Shown: positions 54,068 through 62,035 of the stretch, piece by piece
How positions within the stretch are numbered: the stretch's first letter is position 1
Layout of the letters: each line of letters starts with the position of its first letter
From: Paenibacillus sp. FSL R5-0912
GTDB taxonomy: Bacteria > Bacillota > Bacilli > Paenibacillales > Paenibacillaceae
Direction of reading: 5' to 3'
NCBI RefSeq assembly: GCF_000758605.1
Contig: NZ_CP009282.1
Span: forward strand, 7,254,001-7,318,000
Length of the DNA stretch: 64,000 nucleotides
The notes under the pieces: generated by a model
Told to the model about the DNA's origin: nothing
What the model saw: only the letters and a program-made list of their open reading frames with translations
Databases searched by the model: none
Program-made: the position numbers and the translations under genes

Positions 54068-54841
54068 TTACTTTGCAGAGGTTGTAACGGTCACCGGTGA
54101 CCATTCTGCAATTACCGTCTGCCCGTGTGCGGATACGCTGCCCTCCGGCGTCAGATCCTTCTCGGTCATAATGCCCAAAGCGATAGTGAAGCTGTTGAAT
54201 TTAACCGGCACATTCTGCTCGCGGCGCACCTCTTGACCGTTCACAAAGAATACAGCCTCGTTTTTACCCCGGTGGTAAGTGATTTTGTAAGTATTGAATT
54301 CACGCGCCTTGAAGCCGGTATCCTCTGTGAAAATGCAGAAGTATTTGGTTCCTCCGGTCTCGGGTACTGTTACACCCGGAAACGGCAGAATTCCATACAC
54401 ACTGGCATATTTATCGTTGCCGGCGAAGAAATCAAGCGCGGCACCTGTCGTGAAATCAAGTAAATTCAGCGAAACATAGCCGTCATACAGATCGCCCGGC
54501 GCTGTCCCCTGCGTACGGGCACGGATCTGCAGCTCGAAGCTGATTTCCCCCTCTTCAGGCACTTCTACCGGCTGGGCCGAATAATACATATGCTTGGCGT
54601 TATCAAGAATCTGCACATGGTCGTTCTGGCGACTCAGCTGAGCCCGCACATACAGATATCCATTACGTACAATCACTACAGCTTCCGGTTCACGGTAAGC
54701 CCAGAACGAGCCGTCAGGCAGCGTGAAGCCGCCGGTTCTCCAGACCTTACCCTCAGTCAGAATGGTATGAAAATCTCCGATTACAGTTTGTTTAACCTCA
54801 GCCGGTTGCACTTCTTCACTAATTGGTTTGTTCTTGTCCAT
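54068..54841 (-). CDS. Beta-rich protein of unknown function (DUF6081-like)
   Basis: 257 residues, soluble, no signal peptide or membrane helix. The composition and alternation suggest a beta-sandwich, like a lectin or hydroxysqualene-type jelly roll: FTLPDGSFWAYREPEAVVIV, ISFELQIRARTQGTAPG, ITYHRGKNEAVFFVNGQEV, FTIALGIMTEKDLTPEG. It resembles what I recall as DUF6081, but that is from memory. The gene lies between two UbiA-family genes with gaps of 33-38 bases on the same strand. So it likely acts on, binds or carries the prenylated product or acceptor; no function is known. Confidence 0.65.
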   Translation of the reverse strand: MDKNKPISEEVQPAEVKQTVIGDFHTILTEGKVWRTGGFTLPDGSFWAYREPEAVVIVRNGYLYVRAQLSRQNDHVQILDNAKHMYYSAQPVEVPEEGEISFELQIRARTQGTAPGDLYDGYVSLNLLDFTTGAALDFFAGNDKYASVYGILPFPGVTVPETGGTKYFCIFTEDTGFKAREFNTYKITYHRGKNEAVFFVNGQEVRREQNVPVKFNSFTIALGIMTEKDLTPEGSVSAHGQTVIAEWSPVTVTTSAK

Positions 54842-54879
54842 GGGTTTTCCCGCTTTCTGTAATGTAGTAAATTCCCGGT

Positions 54880-55800
54880 TCAGACCAGTCCCTGAATGAG
54901 CAGTGCCACCGCCATGATTAACCCGCAGCGCACAGAGGCCCGCTGTGAGGCGCCCATGAGCGGCAGATAAGCGGCAGATGCATTCTGCGGCTGCAGGTTG
55001 CGGTAGACATGCACCGGTGTAATGGCCGTCAGCAAGGCGAGCAGCGCATACACCGGCAGTACATCAAGCAGTACACAAACAATAAGGGATGCATATGAGG
55101 TATAGAGCAGCACATGAGAGAAAATCAATGCTCTGCGTTCGCCCCATACTACAACAAGCGTACGCTTGCCGGCCTGCTGGTCAGCTCTCCAGTGCAGGAA
55201 GTGGTGGTTGAACAGCAGCAGCGTTGTCAGAAGCCCGATCGGCAGAGACAGCAGGACAGGCTTCAGGCTGAATTCCCCGGTCTGAACGAAATAGGCGCCC
55301 AGAACAGGCATCAATCCGAACGCAAGGAAGATAGCAAGCTCACTGTAGCCCTTGCCGCGGTAGCCGAAACGCAGCGGCGGCGCGACGTAGAAATAAGCGA
55401 TCAGTGCACCGCCGGCGACAAACCATAGTATCTCCCAGCCGCTGTACAAGCTAAGCAGTAATCCGCAGGCGACTGCAACGGCCAGCAGACCCCAGGTCAG
55501 AAGCGCAAATAGCGACTCCCGCATCATTCCTCCGGACAAGAAACCGGAATTCGTAGAAATGGCCTCAGGTGTATTATGCGCCTCCGTGTCGGTTCCGTTG
55601 CGGAAGTCCCATAAATCATTCACCATGTTGGAGAATAAGTGTGCCGCAGCCGCTCCGACAAAGGTTATAACAAACAAAAACGGATGGAATACTCCCTGCC
55701 ATACATATGCCCCGACTGTTCCCAAGACAACAGGTATAAGCATAACGGGAATAACTCCAAACCGTGAGGCTTTCTTAAATATCGTCCATTTTTCCATCAT
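54880..55800 (-). CDS. UbiA family prenyltransferase with altered second motif
   Basis: 306 residues with eight or nine membrane helices. The first Asp-rich motif is intact (NMVNDLWDFRNGTDTEAHN). The second reads FNHHFLHWRADQQAGKRTL, so the first Asp of the usual NNxxDxxxD is His while the second Asp and GKRTL remain. It is of the MenA group in the broad sense, but a divergent branch. It opens the four-gene unit and has a perfect Fur box just upstream. The ATG at 55800 lies 12 bases after AAGGAG; an in-frame TTG start at 55821 would lie on the ribosome site itself and was rejected. Confidence 0.85.
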   Translation of the reverse strand: MMEKWTIFKKASRFGVIPVMLIPVVLGTVGAYVWQGVFHPFLFVITFVGAAAAHLFSNMVNDLWDFRNGTDTEAHNTPEAISTNSGFLSGGMMRESLFALLTWGLLAVAVACGLLLSLYSGWEILWFVAGGALIAYFYVAPPLRFGYRGKGYSELAIFLAFGLMPVLGAYFVQTGEFSLKPVLLSLPIGLLTTLLLFNHHFLHWRADQQAGKRTLVVVWGERRALIFSHVLLYTSYASLIVCVLLDVLPVYALLALLTAITPVHVYRNLQPQNASAAYLPLMGASQRASVRCGLIMAVALLIQGLV

Positions 55801-55829
55801 GCCAAGGATTATCTCCTTCAATTATTATT

Positions 55830-55844
55830 TGATAATAATTATCA
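55830..55844 (-). promoter_or_regulatory. Fur box at the UbiA operon promoter
   Basis: TGATAATAATTATCA is a perfect 7-1-7 palindrome equal to the Bacillus Fur consensus TGATAATNATTATCA. It lies 30 bases before the ATG of the first UbiA gene and directly downstream of a TATAAT at 55852-55857 (minus strand). Fe-Fur bound there would block transcription when iron is sufficient. It lies 129 bases from the divergent GGDEF-EAL start, so an effect on that gene is possible but less likely. Confidence 0.8.
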
Positions 55845-55851
55845 TTAAATT

Positions 55852-55857
55852 ATTATA
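55852..55857 (-). promoter_or_regulatory. Putative -10 box of the UbiA operon
   Basis: TATAAT on the minus strand. No good -35 is found 17 bases upstream, so activity may be weak or need an activator. The neighbouring Fur box overlaps the expected transcription start. Confidence 0.4.
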
Positions 55858-55972
55858 CATCAAATTTCGACACTTTGGGGAGATTTACGCTGCAAAATAT
55901 TCCCTAATCGTGGTACACTATTATAGATGGTACTTATTTCCTATTAAGTCTAAAATATTAAAGGGGAACACC

Positions 55973-58339
55973 ATGAAACTCCGCAAAAAAATAATGATCT
56001 TCATTGGCTTTGTAGCCGTACTCGGAATAGGCACTACCTACCTGCTTCTTCACATGATTCTGCTTAACCGTTTCGAGAAGCTGGACGAGGCGCAGCTGCA
56101 GCGCAACTTGAACAAAGCTGTGGCTTCCTATAATGAAGAACTGCAGGACATGAAGACCGGACTACTAAATTACTCCGTGGGGGAAGAAACCTACAGGTTC
56201 ATGGAATCCGTAAGAAATAACGGCCCGGCCTTATCCGGCAGTATTGCCCCCACCCCCAGCAGCTTAGATCAGACCACCTATGAAATCAACCGTTTCGATA
56301 TGATCGCCCTGCTGGATTTGAACGGCAGTCCAATATACGGCGGCTCCTACGATCTGGCATTAGGAAGTGTTACCCCCTTGACACAGGAACAGCTCACTCT
56401 TTTCAAGCTGATCCACAGCCGTCTGCCTGCTTTCACCGGAACCGAAGAGAGCAGGAGCGGCGTTGTTATTCTGGATAAGGGTCCTATGCTGATTACGCTC
56501 ACGCCCATTGCCGGCAGCAGCAGTGACAAGGCAGTGATTGGAACGGCCGTTGCCGGAAGAATGCTACACCCGGAAGAGAATACGCATATCTGGAAGGACA
56601 CCCTCTCAACTATTCATGTGTCCCGCGCCACCTCTGCGATGCTTGCGGAGAGCGGAGGCCAGCCGACCTGGACCCGCCTGGTCTCGGACGATATGATGTC
56701 GATTCATACGGCGGTGAATGATTTGTTCGGTGATCCGGGCCTGATCATCTCCCTGAAGGAGCCCCGGCAGCTCTACAATAGCGGACTGAAGTCCATAGGC
56801 ACCTTCTGCAGGCTCTATTTCATCTCCATGCTGCTGCTGCTTGCCGCAAGCATGCTATTCGTCAACCGGTTTATTCTGAACCGGATGTCATCGCTGATAA
56901 GAAATATCCGCGCTATCGGCAGCAGCAAGGATCTGTCTATCCGGATTCCCAGCACCGGGCGGGATGAATTCGGCGAAGTGGAGGTTGAATTCAACCGGAT
57001 GATCGATTCACTTGAACAGGTGCAGGACGAGCTGCGGCAGCAATCCCTGCTGGACCCGTTGACCCAGTTGCCTAACCGCTCACTCTTTTTTGCCAAGCTG
57101 AATGAAGCCATCGCCGGGGCCAAAGCAATCAACCGGCAGATTGCCCTGGTATTTATTGATCTGGATCATTTCAAGACGGTGAACGACACTCTGGGCCATG
57201 ATTTCGGGGATGCCATCCTGAAGGAGACGGCCTTCCGGATCTCACAGGTTGTCGGCAAACACGATGTGGTCTCCCGGCTTGGCGGGGACGAATTCACCAT
57301 ACTGCTCTCCGATATCGCCGATGCCGGGAGCATTCATACGCAGCTGTCGCAGATTCAGGCGGCCCTCTCCATGCCGCACCATATTAAGGGACATCTTCTA
57401 TATAATACGGCCAGTATCGGTATCAGCATTTATCCGCAGAACGGTGAAGATGCCGATTATCTGGTCAAACAGGCTGATCTGGCCATGTTCCATGTCAAGG
57501 AGACAGGCCGCAATAACATCTTTCTGTATTCAGAGGGTCTTGAGGCAGGGATCCGGCGCAAGAAGGTCCTGGCCCAGCAGTTGCTCTCAGCCGCAGTGGC
57601 GAACGAGTTCGAGGTGCATTATCAGCCTATCCTTGGTGCAGGTACTTTGCAGGTATCGAAGGTGGAGGCACTGCTGCGCTGGACCAGTCCGAGCTACGGA
57701 AGCATCTCACCGGCCGAGTTCATCCCGCTGGCGGAGAGCAGCGGCTCGATTGTCGGCATTGGCGGCTGGGTACTGCGGCAGGTCTGCTCCGATATGCGTG
57801 AATTCCGCAGCCGGGGCCTGGAAGTCACCGCCGCAGTCAATATCTCTGCTCTGCAGCTGATGCAGCCCGGTCTTCTTGAACTGCTGCTCGATCTGCTTCA
57901 TGAGTATGAGCTGCCTGCGTCAAGTCTGGAGCTGGAGATTACAGAGAGCGTTCTGGTCTCCGGGGACAGCATCTTCCGGTCGCTGCAGCAGCTTAGAGCC
58001 CACGGCTTCCGGATCTCGCTTGATGATTTCGGCACAGGTTTCTCTTCCTTAAGCTATCTTCGCCGCTTCCCTGTCGATGTGATTAAGATTGACCGTTCAT
58101 TCGTTTCCGAGATGTCTCCGGCCCCGCCGGGTGATGTGCTCGTCAAGGCAATTATTGAGCTAAGCCATAACCTCGGGCTGCGGGTAGTCTCCGAAGGTAT
58201 AGAGCATAAGGAGCAGTTCGACATGCTGCGCGAGCTGGGCAGTGACGAGCTGCAGGGATACTATATCAGCAGGCCTCTTCAGGTCACGGCGCTTTATTCT
58301 TTTTTGGCGCAGAAAAATTACTTTTCGGAGTCAAAATAA
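55973..58339 (+). CDS. HAMP-GGDEF-EAL c-di-GMP signalling protein
   Basis: 788 residues. Helix 1 is at residues 9-28 and helix 2 near 285-305, around an extracellular sensor of about 250 residues, perhaps CHASE4-like. A HAMP domain follows, then GGDEF (SRLGGDEFTILL, about 440) and EAL (KVEALLRW, LELEITESVL, DDFGTGFSSL, SEGIEHKEQ). Both active sites are complete. The ATG at 55973 follows AAGGGGAACACC; upstream in-frame codons run over the divergent UbiA promoter. A perfect hairpin lies downstream at 58390. Confidence 0.94.
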   Translation: MKLRKKIMIFIGFVAVLGIGTTYLLLHMILLNRFEKLDEAQLQRNLNKAVASYNEELQDMKTGLLNYSVGEETYRFMESVRNNGPALSGSIAPTPSSLDQTTYEINRFDMIALLDLNGSPIYGGSYDLALGSVTPLTQEQLTLFKLIHSRLPAFTGTEESRSGVVILDKGPMLITLTPIAGSSSDKAVIGTAVAGRMLHPEENTHIWKDTLSTIHVSRATSAMLAESGGQPTWTRLVSDDMMSIHTAVNDLFGDPGLIISLKEPRQLYNSGLKSIGTFCRLYFISMLLLLAASMLFVNRFILNRMSSLIRNIRAIGSSKDLSIRIPSTGRDEFGEVEVEFNRMIDSLEQVQDELRQQSLLDPLTQLPNRSLFFAKLNEAIAGAKAINRQIALVFIDLDHFKTVNDTLGHDFGDAILKETAFRISQVVGKHDVVSRLGGDEFTILLSDIADAGSIHTQLSQIQAALSMPHHIKGHLLYNTASIGISIYPQNGEDADYLVKQADLAMFHVKETGRNNIFLYSEGLEAGIRRKKVLAQQLLSAAVANEFEVHYQPILGAGTLQVSKVEALLRWTSPSYGSISPAEFIPLAESSGSIVGIGGWVLRQVCSDMREFRSRGLEVTAAVNISALQLMQPGLLELLLDLLHEYELPASSLELEITESVLVSGDSIFRSLQQLRAHGFRISLDDFGTGFSSLSYLRRFPVDVIKIDRSFVSEMSPAPPGDVLVKAIIELSHNLGLRVVSEGIEHKEQFDMLRELGSDELQGYYISRPLQVTALYSFLAQKNYFSESK

Positions 58340-58389
58340 GCAGTAATTTTATAGGCAAGCTACCGGGTATATGATATGATAGGCAAGCT

Positions 58390-58420
58390 GATAACAGCAC
58401 CCGCTCCGGGTGCTGTTATC
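58390..58420. terminator. Perfect 14-bp hairpin before the acetate transporter gene
   Basis: GATAACAGCACCCG and CGGGTGCTGTTATC pair fully with a CTC loop. No T-run follows (CTATGCG), so if it ends transcription it is not a classical intrinsic terminator. It lies 40 bases before the next ATG and could instead regulate that gene. Confidence 0.55.
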
Positions 58421-58459
58421 CTATGCGAACAATTATGAAAATTGGAGGCTTTAATTGTT

Positions 58460-59083
58460 ATGTCAGCGCAACCGCAAACAACTCAATCCGTCAAAATCGT
58501 CACCGCCGACCCCAGCGCCATCGGCTTGTTCGGATTGGCTATCGTCACCTTGGTCGCTTCTTCACAAAAGCTCGAAATCACAACAGGTCTAAGCTACGCT
58601 ATTCCATGGGCTATCTTCCTCGGAGCCTTCGCCCAGCTGTTCGCATCCATTCAGGATGCCAAGCACAACAACACCTTTGGCATGACCGCTTTTGGTGCCT
58701 ATGCATTCTTCTGGTTCGGCATGGGCGCAAGCTGGCTGATCAAGCTCGGGGTATTCGGTACGGTGCTGGCAGAAGGCGTTGATCCCAAGCAGCTCGGATT
58801 TGTTTTTGTAGGATATCTTGTGTTCACCCTGTTCATGACGCTCGGCGCTGTTGAAGCGAACCGCGTCCTGCTGGTCATCTTCATTCTCATCGACTTCCTG
58901 TTCCTCGGCCTCGCTATGGATTCCTTCGGAGTCGCTGCGGAATTCTTCCACAAGCTGGCTGCCGTTGCGGAAATGGCTATCGGAATTGTATCCCTCTACG
59001 GCTGCGGCGCATCTGTGCTCAATGCTCATTTCGGACGTACTTTCCTGCCGATCGGCGCACCGCTGGGCATCTTCAAGAAATAA
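58460..59083 (+). CDS. satP: Acetate uptake transporter, GPR1/FUN34/YaaH (SatP) family
   Basis: 207 residues with six hydrophobic helices. The N-terminal family motif is present as ADPSAIGLFG (usually NPxPLGL), and helix blocks AIFLGAFAQLFASIQDAKHN, FGMTAFGAYAFFW and the C-terminal GCGASVLNAHFGRTFLPIG match. SatP proteins move acetate and succinate with protons. The start is the ATG eleven bases after GGAGG. It has a terminator at 59128. Confidence 0.92.
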   Translation: MSAQPQTTQSVKIVTADPSAIGLFGLAIVTLVASSQKLEITTGLSYAIPWAIFLGAFAQLFASIQDAKHNNTFGMTAFGAYAFFWFGMGASWLIKLGVFGTVLAEGVDPKQLGFVFVGYLVFTLFMTLGAVEANRVLLVIFILIDFLFLGLAMDSFGVAAEFFHKLAAVAEMAIGIVSLYGCGASVLNAHFGRTFLPIGAPLGIFKK

Positions 59084-59127
59084 TTACAGGTTCAGGCTCA
59101 AGCTACTTGGGCTCCAATCTTAAGAGC

Positions 59128-59174
59128 AACGGATAAATACTTGCTGCCCCAGGCAGAAGGTGTTTATCCGTTTT
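59128..59174 (+). terminator. Rho-independent terminator of satP
   Basis: AACGGATAAATAC pairs with GTGTTTATCCGTT, with an inner GCTGCC/GGCAG pairing, then TTTT. Confidence 0.8.
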
Positions 59175-59339
59175 GAATTTACACGGCTGTTTGTTAGGTT
59201 TTTCCTTGCGCAAAGACGATAAAAATGACATGCTATAGAGACACCTACGACATATCTCGACATTTTTCTGCGGTGCAGGAACCGCTTTTTATGAATAGCA
59301 AATCTACTGCTTTAATCTTTCGGGTATCGGAGGCAATCC

Positions 59340-61484
59340 ATGGCTTTCATTAATAAAAAGCCTTTAACGATTATTGTCGGCTTCTTAGTCGTCCTGCAGC
59401 TCTCGCTGTTCTATTATTATTCCTTGTCCGTGAACCGGGAATACAGGGCTGAGAAGGCCGATCTGTCCTCACAGGCAGTCATGCTGACCTCAAATATTGA
59501 GGAGAGAGTGGCAATTGTCAAAGGCGTAAGTTCCTTTATTCAAACGGTCGGCTTCGATGCTGATCCCGCACTCATTAATAACTATCTGGTAACGGCACAC
59601 AACAACAACTCAAGCTATGTCACGAACATTATGATCGCTCCTGACGGTCTTATCCGCTACCTCTACCCTCTTGAAGGCAATACAGCGATTCTGGGCAAAA
59701 GCCTGCTGCTGGATGCCTCCCTGGCCTCCCCCGGCATGATCCAAGAAACGATACGCTCCCGCGGCATTACGGTAGACGGGCCCCGTACACTAGCCCAAGG
59801 CGGCTATGGAATGGTAATCCGGCAAGCAATTTACAAAGACAACTCTTTCCAGGGCATCGTCTCGGTTACAGTGAAGATTGATAACATTGTGAACCAGCTT
59901 GCGCTCGAGGACAGCAATATATATGTTACAGCCGAGGACCACACGTTCCTCTTTGGCAATGAATCCCATGCAGATGAACTGCAGCTTACCGTTCCTGTTC
60001 AGGCCTATAATCAGCATTGGCTGATGGGGATTTCCCTGCCCACCTACAAGAAATGGCAAGTGTTCCGCAGCGTACTGTGGATCGATATTGCCTTCCTGCT
60101 TGTGATTGCCTTCATTCTCTATATCTTCTGGCATCAGAGCCGGTTCAACCGTGAGCTGGAGCGGGTAGTCAGCATCCGGACCCGTGATTTGCGTATTTCC
60201 AAGCGTCTGTATGAAAAGCTGGCGCATTACGACAGTCTGACAGAGATACCGAACCGGCGGTTTTTCATGGATGAATTCGAGCGGCTGCTGCAATGTTCTG
60301 ACCCGACTCAGACTTATAGCTTATTCTTTTTCGACTTGAACCGGTTTAAGGAGATCAATGATACGCTTGGGCACTCTACAGGAGATCAGGTGATTAAGAC
60401 ACTGGCCGGCCGGTTGAAATCCGGTGATCTGCCCTTCAAGCTGTTCGCGCGTACCGGCGGAGATGAATTCGTCATGATCTTCCCTGACCTGCCGCATGAG
60501 CAAATCCCTGTAGTTGCCGAACAGATTAGCTTAATAATCTCGCAGACGCTGCTGATCTCCGGAGCACATCTCAGCTTGTCCACCAGCATCGGCATCTCCC
60601 TGTACCCTGAGCATTCGAAGAATAAAGATGATCTGCTCAAATTCGCGGATATGTCCATGTACCAGGCCAAGATACAGGAAGACACCAACTTCTTCATCTT
60701 CGACTGGGAGCTGCGTGAGAAGCTGGAGCAGAAGACGATGATCGCTAAGTATTTGCATTCTGCACTGGAGCGGGAGGAATTCGTGCTGTATTATCAGCCG
60801 CAGATCAATGCAGTCACAGGTAAAATGATCGGTATGGAGGCGCTAATCCGCTGGAACCATCCCGAGAAGGGTCTGATCGGACCGGGTACCTTCATCGCCG
60901 CCGTGGAAGAAGCCGGACTGATGATCCAGCTGACCGACTGGGTGCTGCGCGAGGTATGCCGCCAGCTCTGCGAATGGAGAAAACTGGGGATTCCGCTGCT
61001 GCGGACATCCATTAATATCTCCAACAGCTGGTTCTACAACCGCAATCTGATCGAGAATCTGCTCTCCGTGCTTGACCAGTACGGACTGGATACCAATGTG
61101 CTGGAATTCGAGATTACAGAGAGCACCGCATTGCTGGAAGAACACTATCCGCTGCTGCAGCAGATGCGCGATCACGGAATCATCGTTTCCATTGACGATT
61201 TCGGCACGAAATATTCCTCACTGAATTACCTGAAGCATTTTCCCGTGAACAAAATCAAAATTGACCGTACCTTCATCACCGGCATCGGTGTCAGTTCCAT
61301 TGACGAGACCATCATCAAATCCATCGTCTTTGTCGCCTCGCAGCTTGGCTATGACCTGATTGCCGAAGGGGTAGAGACACCGGAGCAGCTCGCCTTCCTG
61401 GTGAAGCATGATTGCCCGCATATTCAGGGATTCCTGTTCTTCCCTCCGCTGCCTGCCGACGAAATCCGCAAGCTGGCTTCATAA
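59340..61484 (+). CDS. CHASE-GGDEF-EAL c-di-GMP signalling protein
   Basis: 714 residues. A first helix (8-28), an extracellular CHASE-type sensor with VTNIMIAPDGLIRYLYPLEG and a second helix (about 243-265) precede GGDEF (ARTGGDEFVMIF, about 370) and EAL (GMEALIRW, EFEITESTAL, DDFGTKYSSL, EGVETPEQ). The EAL loop reads DDFGTK instead of the common DDFGTG, but the metal and catalytic acids are kept. The start follows GGAGG by six bases. It is the third GGDEF-EAL gene in 15 kb. Confidence 0.94.
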   Translation: MAFINKKPLTIIVGFLVVLQLSLFYYYSLSVNREYRAEKADLSSQAVMLTSNIEERVAIVKGVSSFIQTVGFDADPALINNYLVTAHNNNSSYVTNIMIAPDGLIRYLYPLEGNTAILGKSLLLDASLASPGMIQETIRSRGITVDGPRTLAQGGYGMVIRQAIYKDNSFQGIVSVTVKIDNIVNQLALEDSNIYVTAEDHTFLFGNESHADELQLTVPVQAYNQHWLMGISLPTYKKWQVFRSVLWIDIAFLLVIAFILYIFWHQSRFNRELERVVSIRTRDLRISKRLYEKLAHYDSLTEIPNRRFFMDEFERLLQCSDPTQTYSLFFFDLNRFKEINDTLGHSTGDQVIKTLAGRLKSGDLPFKLFARTGGDEFVMIFPDLPHEQIPVVAEQISLIISQTLLISGAHLSLSTSIGISLYPEHSKNKDDLLKFADMSMYQAKIQEDTNFFIFDWELREKLEQKTMIAKYLHSALEREEFVLYYQPQINAVTGKMIGMEALIRWNHPEKGLIGPGTFIAAVEEAGLMIQLTDWVLREVCRQLCEWRKLGIPLLRTSINISNSWFYNRNLIENLLSVLDQYGLDTNVLEFEITESTALLEEHYPLLQQMRDHGIIVSIDDFGTKYSSLNYLKHFPVNKIKIDRTFITGIGVSSIDETIIKSIVFVASQLGYDLIAEGVETPEQLAFLVKHDCPHIQGFLFFPPLPADEIRKLAS

Positions 61485-61549
61485 ACGGGGGATCGTTATA
61501 ATAAAGGTAAGACTGATTTTAACCCGAAAGACGAAAGGATTATGAGAAC

Positions 61550-61873
61550 ATGAATGGATTGACTACCGGCGAAATTGCCGGAACTGTTATATTTGCGCTG
61601 ATCCTGGCTATACTTGCCTACCGCATTATCCGCGGCATGCCGAAGATGGCCGGAGAACTTACAGCTTTCCGCAAACGCACACTCGTCTGGACCCAGGTCG
61701 CATTGGTACTTACGGTCCTCCAGTTGAACTTCAAAGCAGGAGACTGGCGTTTCGGAATTATTCTTGGACTGATCGTGCTCTTTACCGGAAGCATCTGGCT
61801 GTCCGCCCGCCGTTATGATAACGCCCGTCAGGCTGAGTCCGCAGCAGAGCAGCAGGACAGCACCAGAGAATAA
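61550..61873 (+). CDS. Small membrane protein of unknown function
   Basis: 107 residues. Three hydrophobic helices lie at about 7-28, 45-62 and 68-85, with positively charged loops (FRKRTLVWTQ between helices 1 and 2) and an acidic, polar tail. The family is not recognised. The ATG follows AAAGGATTATGAGAAC, and a plausible TATAAT is 50 bases upstream. A repeat copy and a terminator follow. The short gap after the GGDEF-EAL gene might mean one unit. Confidence 0.65.
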   Translation: MNGLTTGEIAGTVIFALILAILAYRIIRGMPKMAGELTAFRKRTLVWTQVALVLTVLQLNFKAGDWRFGIILGLIVLFTGSIWLSARRYDNARQAESAAEQQDSTRE

Positions 61874-61886
61874 CATACTAATCTTT

Positions 61887-61986
61887 CAAGTGGAAACGGC
61901 TTTGCCGTCCTTTTGAAGGGCGGTATCCGTTTCAGTGAGAAATAGAAGGATAATTAATAGCGTGTAACATATAAATTCTTATATTT
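61887..61986 (+). repeat. Dispersed hairpin repeat, family A, copy 2
   Basis: Same 100-bp element as at 1776-1874, same orientation, about 80% identical by eye. GAAACGG...CCGTTTC and the inner CCGTCC/GGGCGG pairings are kept. A terminator hairpin starts eight bases later. Confidence 0.7.
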
Positions 61987-61993
61987 GAATTTG

Positions 61994-62018
61994 AAGCTCC
62001 CGCGTGGGGGCTTTTTTT
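61994..62018 (+). terminator. Rho-independent terminator
   Basis: AGCTCCC and GGGGGCT pair with a short loop and seven T follow. It ends the unit that contains the small membrane protein and lies 17 bases before the AraC-type gene. Confidence 0.8.
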
Positions 62019-62035
62019 AAAAAGGAGGAGGAGCT

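Noticed and set aside
55559..55972. A 138-codon N-terminal extension of the HAMP-GGDEF-EAL protein
   Set aside because: It would run through the divergent UbiA gene and its Fur box; ATG 55973 has an AAGGGG site and a signal-anchor helix right after it.
59175..59339. A c-di-GMP riboswitch before the CHASE-GGDEF-EAL gene
   Set aside because: CGCAAAG occurs at about 59207, but the GEMM core order and the paired stems could not be found.
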